Shown: positions 6,468 through 16,523, numbered from the stretch's first letter. The stretch is 60,713 nt of DNA from a virus (IMGVR_UViG_3300048905_000215:1-60713); one strand, 5' to 3'. A program made the numbers and translations. The notes: a model not told the origin generated them from the letters alone.

Positions 6468-7900
6468 CAGACCTGCCCCCATGTCATCATTGCGTTGACG
6501 TAACTGGCCGAGATTTTGACGTTCTTCAACCACGCCACAAGCCAATTCGCGACTGTCAGACCACCCTTGATGTGCAAGTGGATGGTGTCGGTGGTGTTCA
6601 CGTTCGCGGTGCGCTGGCTCGTTGCGGCCGTCGAGGTGTCGACCCACATCGCACGGAGGTCGGCGTAGCTCAGGACGTTGCCTGGGTACACCGCCTTGCC
6701 CGCTGCGAACGCCGCCAATTGGCCCTGCAGGCTGAGGTCGCGGCTGTCGCCGCCGGTGATCGACACCGGCTCGATCGATGCGTACAGCAGCTTGATGTCA
6801 CTCTTGGCGGCGATGAACCGCTGGATGCCTTCCTGCACGCGGGTCTGGTACGTCGCCGCCACGGGCGCCGCTGGCAATGTGCCGTCGTTCCAGCCGCCCA
6901 GCGTCAGAACCACGGGGTTCCGAGACCCAAAGTTGGTGACCAGATGGTTGATTCGACTCACACCGTGGAACACGGAAGAACCGTCGGAGTTAGTGACGTT
7001 GGCCGCGGTCGCCGCAGAGTTGTTGGCGTTGAACTCCCCCGTCCCGCCTTGGCCCATCTGAATGACCGCCCCGCCGGTAAGCCGGATCAGCCACGTCGGG
7101 AGGAACGCCGTCCGGTAGGTACCGGTCGGCCACGCACCGCCGATCGGTGAGGCCAGTGTGCAGCCCATCGCCTCGCCCCAGGAGTCGCCGTTGTAGGCGA
7201 ACAGGAACTTGTTCGGGGCCTTGCGCACCGTCGCGCCGCTGTCGACGATGATGCCGATCAGCCAGTGCATGCCAGGCAGGATGAACCGCCACTCGGCCAT
7301 CCTGGCTTCCTTCACCGTGAGGGTGCGGTAGAAGAGTCCGGATCCGCCGGTTCCCGTCTTGGGAAGTGTCCCAAGCTCTTTCATTTGTCCTTGGTGCTCG
7401 TAGAACACCGTGTGGTCGTGGTGGGTGGTTGAACCACCCTGATTGGCGATCAGCGCGTTGTACACCAGCGTGACCGTGGTCGAGTCGGTCACGAAACTGA
7501 AGTCGATGAGCGACTCCAGCGGGTAACCGGTCATGGAGCCGAACGTCCACACACGGGGGGTGCTGGCATTCATGCACGCCGAGTAGCCCGACGTGTTCTG
7601 TCCCGCACCCGTGGGTACTGCCTGCCAGTTCTGCGACTGTGTGTTGAAGACCCCAGAGTTCCAGGCGTAGAACGTCTTTCCGCTCACGTTGGGGAATCCG
7701 GCGGGCACACCAGCAACGAATCCGGTGTCGGCGGTCCATGGCCCGTTGGTGGCATCGACGGCAGGGATCATGCCCATCGGCTTGATCCAGTTGTCCAACC
7801 CGACGTCGGTCGAGATGTTCGCAATGTCGGCGCGGGTCGTGGCTTCACCTGGCGCGGTACCGGCGACGATGCGTTGCTTGCTGAGTCCGTATGCGGGCAT
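6467..7900 (-). CDS. Minor tail protein with SGNH/GDSL hydrolase domain
   Basis: Residues ~230-450 show the SGNH blocks: G-D-S with Ser at 240, a Gly-rich Q-G-G-T-G near 284, G-G-W-N-D with Asn at 338, and D-T-I-H with Asp 438 and His 441. The first ~230 residues look like a beta-rich tail domain. The protein probably sits at the tail tip and removes acyl or acetyl groups from host surface polymers during adsorption; the substrate is inference. It follows the FN3 tail-fibre gene with a 12-base gap. Confidence 0.8.
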   Translation of the reverse strand: MPAYGLSKQRIVAGTAPGEATTRADIANISTDVGLDNWIKPMGMIPAVDATNGPWTADTGFVAGVPAGFPNVSGKTFYAWNSGVFNTQSQNWQAVPTGAGQNTSGYSACMNASTPRVWTFGSMTGYPLESLIDFSFVTDSTTVTLVYNALIANQGGSTTHHDHTVFYEHQGQMKELGTLPKTGTGGSGLFYRTLTVKEARMAEWRFILPGMHWLIGIIVDSGATVRKAPNKFLFAYNGDSWGEAMGCTLASPIGGAWPTGTYRTAFLPTWLIRLTGGAVIQMGQGGTGEFNANNSAATAANVTNSDGSSVFHGVSRINHLVTNFGSRNPVVLTLGGWNDGTLPAAPVAATYQTRVQEGIQRFIAAKSDIKLLYASIEPVSITGGDSRDLSLQGQLAAFAAGKAVYPGNVLSYADLRAMWVDTSTAATSQRTANVNTTDTIHLHIKGGLTVANWLVAWLKNVKISASYVNAMMTWGQV

Positions 7901-7912
7901 GGGTCAGGTCTC

Positions 7913-10774
7913 CTAGTTATCCGCGATGGTGATCGTGCCCTTGATGCCTGGCGAGCCGTACTGTCCGCTGGCGTACTCGGTCATGACGGCGAACCCGCCG
8001 TAGCGGCCCGGGGTGTGAACGTTGCCGGTGTCGGTCCACGTGAGGATCGGCGTCGTCATGTTGCCGTTCTTGTACAGCGAGTACACGTAATTGGTGCCGT
8101 TGAACGTCACCTTGAGTTGCAGTGTCTCGTCGCCGACGACAGTGCCCGCCGTCCATGCGCGCTCGGTAATCGTGGTGCCCTGCTTGGTGTAGATCGAGAT
8201 GCTGTTTCCGGAGTTGAATCCGGCCGCACCGGCGAACACGCCGTTGGTGAAGTTCGCATCCGAACCGGCGACCGCCGGTCCTGCCTTGCGTGGCGACGAC
8301 CCGTTGGTGCCCATGACGATCGACGAGGAATGCAGCGGCGTGGCCATCTGCGTGGTGTGCACGCCGCCGCCCCAGTAGAGCCCGTTCGCTGCAGGCGCCG
8401 ACCCGGATTGGACCACGCCACCCGACACGCTGTATGCGCCGAGTGCCTGCGGATTCCAGTCGGGGATTGCCGCCGGTTTGGCGGTGCCCGCGAACGTGTG
8501 GGACGCAGTGACATTGGCGAGGTTGGTCGTCGGCGTGACGGCCACCGACGCAGGCGATGCGTTGCCCGCCGCATCGATCGCCGTGGCGGTGATCGTGTAC
8601 TGGGTGTTGGGATTCAGGCCAGTGAAGGTGAATGCGCCGGTCGCTGTCCCGACGTAAGCCCCGTTGAGGAAGTAGTTGTACGCGGTGACTCCGACGGCGT
8701 CGGTCGCTCCCGATGGCGTCACCTGGATGCTGTTGGAGGTGATCGTGCCGACGGTCAGAGTAGGCGCAGTTGGTGCCGTCATGTCGCTGGAGCCGACGAT
8801 GCCCATCACGAGGACGTGCAGCTCGTTGGCTCCGATCGGCTCGTCGGGCTTGATGATGATCGCGTTCTTGTCGTTCGCGGGGTCACGCTGCCAGTCGATG
8901 GGGTCGATGTGCTGACCCTGCAACGCTCCCGTAAGGCTGACGCCGCCAACGTTCTTCGTGACGTCGACTATGACCGTGCGGGTGTTGAATCCGTGGGTGA
9001 TGGTGTACGGGCCAATGGTGCCGTTTCCGATGTTGGCTTCCAGGAACAGGATTCGGGCGTCGTTGCCGCCATTGGCGATGCCGGCCAGCTTCGTCTTCTC
9101 GGCGGCGGTGAATACCTTGTTGTTGGTGCCGTCGGTGAGGGTGTCCGCGGATTGTGTGCCGGTGTGGTTTCCCCGGTCACGGAGGAACGTGTCTGTGGCG
9201 TTGGCCGTCGCCCCGTTCGCGATGCCGCTGAGTTTGGTCCGTTCCGCGTCGGTCATCATCTTGACGCTGGCGGTCTCGGTGATGGTGCTGGCGGGCTGGG
9301 TACCGGTGTGCGTTGAGCGGTCTCGCAGGGCGGCGTCGGTCGAGTTGACCGTCGCAGTCGTGGTGATGGTGATCGTGTCTGCCGCGTCGTTGACGGTCAC
9401 GTTGATGTTGCCGAGTCCGACGAGCGCCACGCCGATCGCGTCCCGGACCGCTTCAGCGTCCAATCCGCCGCCGCCCCCAGCAGCGTTGACGGTCAGCGTG
9501 TTTCCAGCATCGTCGTATGACAGGGAGACGTTGGTGCCTTGCGTCAGGAATCCCGCGACGATGTCCTGCACTGCTTCGGCGAGGTCGGAGATGCTCGCGG
9601 AGGTCTGTTGCCCGGTGTGGGTGGATCGGTCCCGCAGTTGAGCGTCGGTGGCGTTGGCGGTTGCACCCGTTGCGACGCCGGCCAGCTTCGTCTTCTCGGC
9701 CGAGCTGTACAGACGGTTCGTTCCCCCGTCGGTGAGGGTGTCCGCGGATTGTGTGCCGGTGTGGTTTCCCCGCGCGCGCAGGAAGGTGTCCGTGGCGTTC
9801 GCCGTCGCACCCGCGGCCACACCGCCGAGCTTGCTCTTCTCGGCAGTGGTGTAGTCCTCGGTGGACAGCGCCTTGCCCGCGACCTTGTCGACCTTGCCGT
9901 CGAGTTGGGCCTGCAGCCCGGTGACCTGGTCGACCGTGTGGGTGTGGACCGTGTTGGCCTTGCCCTCCAGGGCGGTGGTCATGCCGTCGAACTGGGCGGT
10001 GAGCGCGGCTAGGTCGGCGGCGTTGGCCTTCCCGTTCTGCAGCGCGGTGATCTGGGACTGCACATCGGCGGCGAACGTCGGGTCGTTGCCGATGGCGGCA
10101 GCAAGCTCGAGGAACGAATCCAATGCTGCCGGGGCGCCACCGATGAGGTTGGTGACGGCGGTGTTCACCGCGGACGCCAGTTCGGCGGCGGTCACGGCGT
10201 CGATCAGATCCTGCACCGCGGCGTAATTGACCGCGCGCACCAGCGCGAGGCCAACCCCAGTGATGCCCAGCGCCTCCACGACGGCTTCCTCGGTGACCTC
10301 GCCGCCAGCGGGAGGCGGGTCCGGAACGGTGGGCATCGTGATCGCGCCGTCGACGGGCACCAACGATCGCAACGTGACCGTGGTGCCGCCAGGCTGGGCG
10401 TTGAACCACCAGGAGCGCGGCCGGACCCACCGACCGGCGATCAGGACGCGCCCCGGGTGGCACTTCCACTGCAGCGGCCTGGTCAGGTTGAGCGCGTCGG
10501 CCGCGAGCAGCGCGACACCGGTCGCGCCGATGGTGCCGTCTGCGTTGACCCGGCACAGCACGCCGGCCTCGTTGACGCGGCCTTTCACCGTCGAGACGAG
10601 CCACACGTCACCCGGACCGTCGCCGGGGATCATGGTGCCCGCCGGGATATTGCAGATGAAGTCGAACTCCATGCCCGCCAAGGCGGTGACATCGACATCG
10701 CTACCGACATCGACTCCGTCGCCGATGATCTGGGCGACGGAGCTGGCGGTGACGATCATCGTGGGTACGGTCAT
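7913..10774 (-). CDS. Tail fibre-like minor tail protein with repeats and FN3 domain
   Basis: This 953-aa protein has an N-terminal virion-binding part. Residues ~298-571 then carry about four imperfect repeats built around A-E-K-T-K-L-A-G and H-T-G-T-Q, typical of phage fibre shafts. A fibronectin type III domain follows at ~665-747, then a C-terminal beta-rich, lectin-like domain. It is probably the receptor-binding fibre. A 47-base stretch is repeated exactly at 9129-9175 and 9726-9772, 597 bases apart and in frame. Confidence 0.82.
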   Translation of the reverse strand: MTVPTMIVTASSVAQIIGDGVDVGSDVDVTALAGMEFDFICNIPAGTMIPGDGPGDVWLVSTVKGRVNEAGVLCRVNADGTIGATGVALLAADALNLTRPLQWKCHPGRVLIAGRWVRPRSWWFNAQPGGTTVTLRSLVPVDGAITMPTVPDPPPAGGEVTEEAVVEALGITGVGLALVRAVNYAAVQDLIDAVTAAELASAVNTAVTNLIGGAPAALDSFLELAAAIGNDPTFAADVQSQITALQNGKANAADLAALTAQFDGMTTALEGKANTVHTHTVDQVTGLQAQLDGKVDKVAGKALSTEDYTTAEKSKLGGVAAGATANATDTFLRARGNHTGTQSADTLTDGGTNRLYSSAEKTKLAGVATGATANATDAQLRDRSTHTGQQTSASISDLAEAVQDIVAGFLTQGTNVSLSYDDAGNTLTVNAAGGGGGLDAEAVRDAIGVALVGLGNINVTVNDAADTITITTTATVNSTDAALRDRSTHTGTQPASTITETASVKMMTDAERTKLSGIANGATANATDTFLRDRGNHTGTQSADTLTDGTNNKVFTAAEKTKLAGIANGGNDARILFLEANIGNGTIGPYTITHGFNTRTVIVDVTKNVGGVSLTGALQGQHIDPIDWQRDPANDKNAIIIKPDEPIGANELHVLVMGIVGSSDMTAPTAPTLTVGTITSNSIQVTPSGATDAVGVTAYNYFLNGAYVGTATGAFTFTGLNPNTQYTITATAIDAAGNASPASVAVTPTTNLANVTASHTFAGTAKPAAIPDWNPQALGAYSVSGGVVQSGSAPAANGLYWGGGVHTTQMATPLHSSSIVMGTNGSSPRKAGPAVAGSDANFTNGVFAGAAGFNSGNSISIYTKQGTTITERAWTAGTVVGDETLQLKVTFNGTNYVYSLYKNGNMTTPILTWTDTGNVHTPGRYGGFAVMTEYASGQYGSPGIKGTITIADN

Positions 10775-11064
10775 TCGCCGACGCCCTCTGCGTCAGGCAG
10801 CCGCTCCCAACTCAGAAACGTGTTCTCGAAGCTGATCACCTTGATACGGGATCCAAAGTGGTCGACCAGGATTGGGGTGTCTGGCTGCGAGGGGAGATCG
10901 ATCTGGATCCGACCTTGCAGGTGCGCCGGCGCGTCGGGATGCCGCCACACCGTGGCGACCAGCCCGAGGACGAACATGGCGTCCTGCATCTCCCGGAGGT
11001 CCGCGATCGAGTCGAGCGCCCACGTCGTGACGGTGACGCTGCCGCTCTCTTCAAGTGCTGGCAT
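10771..11064 (-). CDS. Hypothetical tail-associated protein, 97 aa
   Basis: A compact mixed alpha/beta protein with no membrane segment. It overlaps the start of the tail-fibre gene by four bases (ATGA) and so is coupled to it. Small proteins in this position may act as fibre chaperones or tail-tip subunits. No family is recognised. Confidence 0.6.
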   Translation of the reverse strand: MPALEESGSVTVTTWALDSIADLREMQDAMFVLGLVATVWRHPDAPAHLQGRIQIDLPSQPDTPILVDHFGSRIKVISFENTFLSWERLPDAEGVGE

Positions 11065-11079
11065 CGTTTTCCCCTCGTT

Positions 11080-12369
11080 CTAGAAGTCCGCTGCTGCGAA
11101 CACTTGGAAGGCCGGTGGGCCGAACTGGTAGGTAGTGCCGAACGGGCCTGCGCCGATACCGCAGTCACCGCCCCATGCGGTGAACTTGTGGTCGGGTCCG
11201 AATATCGCCAGCGCCTCGATGTCGGTGACGTCGACCTTCGGATTGTTGTTCTGCAACAGCCTGAATCGACGGGCCGTGCCGTAGCCGATCTCCAAGTCGT
11301 ACAGGGCGCCGTCGGTGTTCGAACTGAACGTCGACGCAGACCCGATGCGGGTGTATCCGGTGGTGAGCTGCACGCCGATCTCGCAGTGGCTGTCACCCCC
11401 GAACCACGCGATGATGTACTCGGTCATGGCCGCGTTGGCGCACGCGATCAGATACGCATTCGGGTGGTTGCCCGCGAATCCGTACTCGAAGGCGTTGATA
11501 ACCATCGACACTCGCTGCTTGTTCGTTGCGAGTGGCGTGTTGTGTCGAACCTTGATGGTGCGATCGGAGAACCCGACGGCGTTCCAAATCGTGGTGCCGT
11601 TGTTCGCCTTGGTCAATCCCATCGTTCCGGACCCGGGCCCGTAGAACGTCGTGTAGCTCGGGTCGTTCTCGATGTTGGCGAGATCGCGGTCGAACGTGTC
11701 CTGCAGCGTGACGCCGCCCGAGACGATCTCGTTCACCCGGTTGGTGAGGATCGCGAGTCCGACCAAGCCTGTGTCAGCCGTCGACTGCGCGTTGATCGCA
11801 CCCAGGCGGGTCAACCCAAGCAAGTTTGCGATCGTCAGCGCTGCGGTGCCCAGTACCGGGATGGGGCCCAGCATCTGGAGGAGCGCGTCGACGATCTCCT
11901 GAAACGCGTCGCGGATCTCTTGGATGATCGCGCCGGGGTTGCTCAGGTCAATTCCGGAGATCGCGTTACGGACACCGAGCATGAACGTGCCCAGGTCGGT
12001 GAGGTCACCGTCTTCCTCGCCGGTCACGGCCTCTACGAGGTCGGACACCAGGGGAACCTTCTTCAGCACCGACAGCGCATGCTCGACGTTGAAGAACACG
12101 TAGTCGTCGGGCAGCCCAAGGAGGCGCTTTATGATCGCCTCGAGAATGGCCAACGGCAGCGAGATCCCCACGCGCAGACCGTTGAACACCGTCTCGATGA
12201 TCTGTCCGAGGTTGAGATTGTCGAGGACGAACAGTTCCTTGAGGATGGCTTCGGCGTTCGGCTGGTCGAACGTCGACAGCCGTTGGATGCCCTGGCCGCC
12301 CGTGACCCCAGTTACCTCCTGAACCGGTCCTGGGGTGATCCCGTCAGGCCCGTTCGGGATTACGCCCAT
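11080..12369 (-). CDS. Minor tail protein, 429 aa
   Basis: The N-terminal ~220 residues are helical with amphipathic segments. The C-terminal ~200 residues are beta-rich with a jelly-roll-like pattern of alternating hydrophobics. Position in the tail operon and two-part build match minor tail proteins of actinophages. The shared beta-rich character with the 317-aa gene upstream suggests both display a concanavalin-like domain at the tail tip, as inference. Confidence 0.7.
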   Translation of the reverse strand: MGVIPNGPDGITPGPVQEVTGVTGGQGIQRLSTFDQPNAEAILKELFVLDNLNLGQIIETVFNGLRVGISLPLAILEAIIKRLLGLPDDYVFFNVEHALSVLKKVPLVSDLVEAVTGEEDGDLTDLGTFMLGVRNAISGIDLSNPGAIIQEIRDAFQEIVDALLQMLGPIPVLGTAALTIANLLGLTRLGAINAQSTADTGLVGLAILTNRVNEIVSGGVTLQDTFDRDLANIENDPSYTTFYGPGSGTMGLTKANNGTTIWNAVGFSDRTIKVRHNTPLATNKQRVSMVINAFEYGFAGNHPNAYLIACANAAMTEYIIAWFGGDSHCEIGVQLTTGYTRIGSASTFSSNTDGALYDLEIGYGTARRFRLLQNNNPKVDVTDIEALAIFGPDHKFTAWGGDCGIGAGPFGTTYQFGPPAFQVFAAADF

Positions 12370-12373
12370 TCAG

Positions 12374-12829
12374 CTATCCCTGCTTCTCGTACTGATCCGG
12401 TGGCGTGCGGTCCGCGATGTGCTTGGCCGTGGCGACGATGTCGGGGTACTGCTTTCGAATCACGTTGCGCAGAGCCGCTTCCCGATTCGGGTCGCCCTTG
12501 GCGGCTTCGATGTTGTCGGCGAGCTGCTTCAACGACGGCACCTCGGGGAATCCGCGCAGGATGTCGAGCAGCTCATCCATGTCAAGGACATCCTCGGACC
12601 GCTTCGATGCGTTCCCAGCCAGTGGCCCGTCGCCGTCGTCGACGAGCACCTTGGTCGCCAACTCGGGGTGCACTCGCACACCGAACTCGCGAACGAGCTC
12701 GGTCGCCCACTGCACCCGTTTGGCGGGGATACCGACGTTGATCCGTTGCGTGCTCCCCTCCTGGGGTGGCATCGACGCGAGCAGTTCGGCGAGAAGCTTG
12801 ATCTGGTTGAGTTCTTCCAAGTCGGCCAT
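12374..12829 (-). CDS. Hypothetical tail-region protein, 151 aa
   Basis: The ATG at 12829 overlaps the upstream TAA by one base. The product is helical with an acidic centre and a Lys-rich end. The in-frame extension to 13735 is antisense-like to the neighbouring tail gene and was not used. Function unknown; tail assembly is likely from context. Confidence 0.6.
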   Translation of the reverse strand: MADLEELNQIKLLAELLASMPPQEGSTQRINVGIPAKRVQWATELVREFGVRVHPELATKVLVDDGDGPLAGNASKRSEDVLDMDELLDILRGFPEVPSLKQLADNIEAAKGDPNREAALRNVIRKQYPDIVATAKHIADRTPPDQYEKQG

Positions 12830-13782
12830 TACACGGTGTCCTTTGCTGTCCACCCACTGGGCTGCGGTCCTGTGGATCCGAAGATGAGCGTGTTGCCGGG
12901 GTTGAAGATGAATCCGGTGTGGCAGTAGCCGTTTCCGTGCGGGATCTCGCCGTTCTGGTCGAACCAGGAACCCATCGGTGTGGTGGCGGGGCCGTCGAAC
13001 ACGTAGAGAGTGTCGGTGAGGTCGTTGTAGACGATGCGGTGGTAGTCGTTGTTCGCGACGACATTGGGGATCGGCGCGCCCAATTGCACGATGCTCGTCG
13101 GGCTGGTGATCCTTCCGAAGCGAATCACGTCCCCGACCGAATCCCATTGCACCGCCAGCCCGCTGGTGAACATGATGTCGGCGCACAATGCGACAGCGGC
13201 CTTGCCGTCGCTGTTGCCGGGGTTGACGAACGTGACGCCGATCTCGACGGAGTTGGTGGCCAACTGCTTGTAGTACTTGATCGCCGACGGCTGGTTGGCG
13301 AACAGGCCGACGTTGGCGCCGACGCCGTTGGCCAATGACGATGCGGAGTTGTCGTAGATGCGGGTGGCGCCGCGTACCGGTTCCCACCGGTCGCCGAGCC
13401 GTGTGCGCTGGAAGGTGTCGGTGAAGACACGCGCCTCGTCGCGGCGCTCGGCGGCAGGGGCGTCGTAGAACGTGGACTCGCGGCGGATGACGGTGCCGTA
13501 CCGGATCTGCATCGGGCCGTCGTCGGTGTTGACGAACACCTCGAACTTCGCGCCGGCCGGAATGTCGGCGTGTTCCTCGGGTTGTGCGAGGAACCGGATG
13601 GCCTGGTCGGTGACCTCTGTCGCCTGGATGCTGACCAGCAGCGCGCCGCGGGTGTTGCGGAACTCGACGTAGGCCGTCGCGAAGTCGGGCCACGCGTTCT
13701 GGTGGTATTCGAGGGCCCGGTACTCGCGGCTCCACACGCTGCCCTTGGACAGGGTGATCACGTCGGGCTTAGCTAGACTCAT
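12829..13782 (-). CDS. Minor tail protein, 317 aa
   Basis: The N-terminal ~100 residues form a beta-sandwich-like region resembling the LtfC/Gp6-type domain seen in some actinophage tail proteins (tentative). The remaining ~210 residues are a second beta-rich domain. It lies between the Gp37-like tail gene and other minor tail genes. It probably contributes to the tail tip. Confidence 0.68.
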   Translation of the reverse strand: MSLAKPDVITLSKGSVWSREYRALEYHQNAWPDFATAYVEFRNTRGALLVSIQATEVTDQAIRFLAQPEEHADIPAGAKFEVFVNTDDGPMQIRYGTVIRRESTFYDAPAAERRDEARVFTDTFQRTRLGDRWEPVRGATRIYDNSASSLANGVGANVGLFANQPSAIKYYKQLATNSVEIGVTFVNPGNSDGKAAVALCADIMFTSGLAVQWDSVGDVIRFGRITSPTSIVQLGAPIPNVVANNDYHRIVYNDLTDTLYVFDGPATTPMGSWFDQNGEIPHGNGYCHTGFIFNPGNTLIFGSTGPQPSGWTAKDTV

Positions 13783-13803
13783 CGAATCTCCTTGCCGTGC
13801 CGG

Positions 13804-15525
13804 TCAACTGACGATCCGGAACCCGATGTCGTGCAGCTTGTCCAACGCCTTTTTGAACATGCGAGCGGTGCGCTCGCCGGTGCTCATCGCGGCCTTGTTC
13901 TGGCCGATGGCCATCAGGAACTCATGGGCACCGGACTCGGTGCCGCGCAGCGTCATCTCCTTGATCTGATTGACGAACAAGAAGTGCACGCCGGCGTTTC
14001 GGCGCAGCGCGCCAGAGGTCGAGCCCGTTCGGTCTCCGATGGATCCGTGTAGGCCAGGGATGAACCATGTCTGGTTGCCGACCACCATCGTGTGCGCCGT
14101 CTCGGCGTCGGTGGCCTTGAAGCCGCCGCGCCATGCCGCCAGACCGGACAGCGACCACGCGTTGTGTTCCGCGCCGCCTTGGTAAATCTCGTGGAGGTGG
14201 ACCCATCCGAGATTCGTTGCGCGGGTGAAGTTCTTCCACTCCAGCCACGCCAGGATCGTGCCGACCAGGAACGGCATGATGATGTCCGCGGCGATGTCTC
14301 CGAGGGAGTCGAACCCGCCCAGCAGGAAGTAGCCGATGAGGTTGCCGGTGGCCTGGATTATCAACTGCGCCACGGCATTTGCCGTGGGATTGTCACCGCC
14401 GACTATCACCGACGACGCTGTGGCCGGCGAGTGGGTGACCTTCGATCGCAAGTCCATCTGATGGCTGTCGCGCAGCGTGTGCGCTGGTGCCGACGCCAGC
14501 GACGCCATCCACGACGACTGCCAGTACTCATCGGGGTACAGCGACTCGTTGTCATCGAACATGACGAGCGTGTCCTGCACCATGCCGTCGGTCCACTGCA
14601 GGATGCTGCGGCCGAACCCGGCGAACACTGTGCCGCCGAAGAACGTGCCGTCAGCGAGCGTGAATCCGGATCGGTCGACCACCTCGAACACCAACGCGCC
14701 GTTGGCAATGTTGTTGTCCAGCAAGCCATCGACCTGCTCGCCTTCGTCGGTGAAGACTCGGCGGTAGATGATGGAGAGCTGGCCATCTTCGAGCGAATCT
14801 CCGATCACCGAATCGACGGTGTTCATCCGGCTCGCAATGACCGTCCACAGCGACGTGTCGCTCAGGAACGACTTCGCCTTGATGTGGACTTGCCACTTGT
14901 GCCATTCGGACGGCAACGCTTCGAACCACTGTTCTAGGTCGAACGGGTCGTCGGGCAGCGTCCACGCGTGCCCCTCCAAACGCCAAATTTGGAGGAAAAT
15001 GAAAGTACTGATGCACCAGGCGCTCGGCCCGAAAAGGAAGAAATCCCTTGGCCATTGGAACAAAGGGATGGGTAGGGCAGGGTTCGGCGGGCCAAGCATG
15101 AACTGCAAAAATTGCAGGTCGTCGTTGAACGTCGCGGTGAGATAGTCGACACCGTCACGGGTTTCGACATCCCAGTGGTGCATCAGACCCGACCAGCGCC
15201 ACCGCCCGCCGTACATGTCGACGCGGATGATGACGTTCTTGCACTCTTCGGGGTTGTTCGGGATCGTCGCGATGAACCGCGCGATGTGGTGCGAGGCACG
15301 GGTCTCGAACCACCCCGACGAGGACACGTTGTCCTTCTGCGGGAATTCGTATTTCGTGCACTCGCGGATGTTCAGACGGCCCTGATGGATCAGGCCAGGC
15401 TCACCCTCGGGGTCGTTCTTGTAGATGTAAATCTGTGGCTTGGCCTGTTTGATGGCCTTGCGCTCACGGCGCAACTCGGTGGTGACTTCGCGGGTCCGCT
15501 CCAGGGTGACCGCGAGGTTGCTCAC
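13804..15525 (-). CDS. Tail hub/baseplate protein, Gp37-like, 573 aa
   Basis: Size, position two genes after the tape measure, and the pattern of Trp-rich beta segments with an extended middle match the siphovirus Gp37-like tail proteins that form the hub. Motifs near the N-terminus (Q-I-Y-I-Y-K) and the W-S-G-L segment fit that family. It overlaps the upstream tail gene by four bases. The family call is by recognition and should be confirmed. Confidence 0.72.
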   Translation of the reverse strand: MSNLAVTLERTREVTTELRRERKAIKQAKPQIYIYKNDPEGEPGLIHQGRLNIRECTKYEFPQKDNVSSSGWFETRASHHIARFIATIPNNPEECKNVIIRVDMYGGRWRWSGLMHHWDVETRDGVDYLTATFNDDLQFLQFMLGPPNPALPIPLFQWPRDFFLFGPSAWCISTFIFLQIWRLEGHAWTLPDDPFDLEQWFEALPSEWHKWQVHIKAKSFLSDTSLWTVIASRMNTVDSVIGDSLEDGQLSIIYRRVFTDEGEQVDGLLDNNIANGALVFEVVDRSGFTLADGTFFGGTVFAGFGRSILQWTDGMVQDTLVMFDDNESLYPDEYWQSSWMASLASAPAHTLRDSHQMDLRSKVTHSPATASSVIVGGDNPTANAVAQLIIQATGNLIGYFLLGGFDSLGDIAADIIMPFLVGTILAWLEWKNFTRATNLGWVHLHEIYQGGAEHNAWSLSGLAAWRGGFKATDAETAHTMVVGNQTWFIPGLHGSIGDRTGSTSGALRRNAGVHFLFVNQIKEMTLRGTESGAHEFLMAIGQNKAAMSTGERTARMFKKALDKLHDIGFRIVS

Positions 15526-16523
15526 GCGACCCGGGGTGTCCCAAACGGTTCGGCGTACCAGCGGTCCAGGTCGAGCTCGACCCGCGACCCGTCAGGGTTC
15601 GTCACATTCAGCATCCTCACCGTCGCCCATTCGTCCATGTATTCCTCGGTGGGCGGCGCGCCGCACCCCGGCTGGATCGGGTACTCGAAGTCGGTGCCGC
15701 CCATACGGTTTCCGACCGGGTTGTCGTTCTCGGCGCGGATCGTTTCCTCTTCCGGCGTGGTGAAGATGTCGATGTTCTCCCCCGCAGCGAGGGTGCCGAC
15801 GCGAGGCACCCGCAGCGTCTTCCCTTCGTCCTGCACACCGCGACCGAATTCCTCCCAACCCCAAGAGAAGTCGGGGAACTGATAGGCGGCGCGGTCGCTG
15901 GCGTACCAGCGTGGCCAGATCATGATGCTGGCCGGGTTGTAGAACGGGATCTTGAAGTGGTGATCGCCGTTGCCGTCCCACTCGTAGACGAACTTCTCCG
16001 TCGCGCCCACGTAGTACGGCAGTTCGGCGGCCGTCGGCATCACGATGGAGCCATACGGGAACAGGTGCGGGTCGCCGCCCTCCCACTGCTGGGTGGCGAA
16101 CGGTTCCGGTTCCTTCACCAGTCGCACGTTCAGGTGCCGCTCGCCATCGACCGACTCGTAGACGATGGTGTTCTCGTAATCCATCGACCACATCGCCCGC
16201 CAGCGCGAGTAGGTGATGTGCCACAGGTCCGGATCTGACTGCAGTGCCGGGGTGCCGTCGAGCGGGTTGACGATGTGGACGGTGAACACCGGGTCGCGGC
16301 GCTGCGGAGACCACGACTCGAACCGCTGGCCATGCATGCCCGGTCCCCAGTTGGTGCGGACCGGGGCCTCAAACAGCCCCTTGGAACCGGGAGCGAGGAA
16401 CGGGCCCCAGTCGTCGCGGGAGCCGGGTCCAGCGATGATGCAACTGTCACCGTTGTAGCCGCGCACCGTGATCCGGTCGCCACGGCGCATCAGAGGATGC
16501 CGGAAAGGATCCCATCCCGCCAT
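15522..16523 (-). CDS. Distal tail-like minor tail protein, 333 aa
   Basis: This is the first gene after the tape measure, the normal place of the distal tail protein that caps the tube. The sequence is beta-rich, with many Trp and Tyr and few long helices. Its start shares a base with the tape measure stop. The assignment rests on synteny plus composition. Confidence 0.7.
   Translation of the reverse strand: MAGWDPFRHPLMRRGDRITVRGYNGDSCIIAGPGSRDDWGPFLAPGSKGLFEAPVRTNWGPGMHGQRFESWSPQRRDPVFTVHIVNPLDGTPALQSDPDLWHITYSRWRAMWSMDYENTIVYESVDGERHLNVRLVKEPEPFATQQWEGGDPHLFPYGSIVMPTAAELPYYVGATEKFVYEWDGNGDHHFKIPFYNPASIMIWPRWYASDRAAYQFPDFSWGWEEFGRGVQDEGKTLRVPRVGTLAAGENIDIFTTPEEETIRAENDNPVGNRMGGTDFEYPIQPGCGAPPTEEYMDEWATVRMLNVTNPDGSRVELDLDRWYAEPFGTPRVA

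Noticed and set aside
7874-9316. 480-aa plus-strand open frame across the fibre gene
   Set aside because: Arg/Val/Gly-rich antisense frame of a repeat-rich tail gene; no domain and wrong strand for the operon.
8900-9900. CRISPR-like repeats in the fibre gene
   Set aside because: The repeats are coding, in frame and irregularly spaced; they encode shaft repeats rather than spacers.
10858-12741. 627-aa plus-strand open frame
   Set aside because: Antisense to minor tail genes with good operon context; no motif seen.
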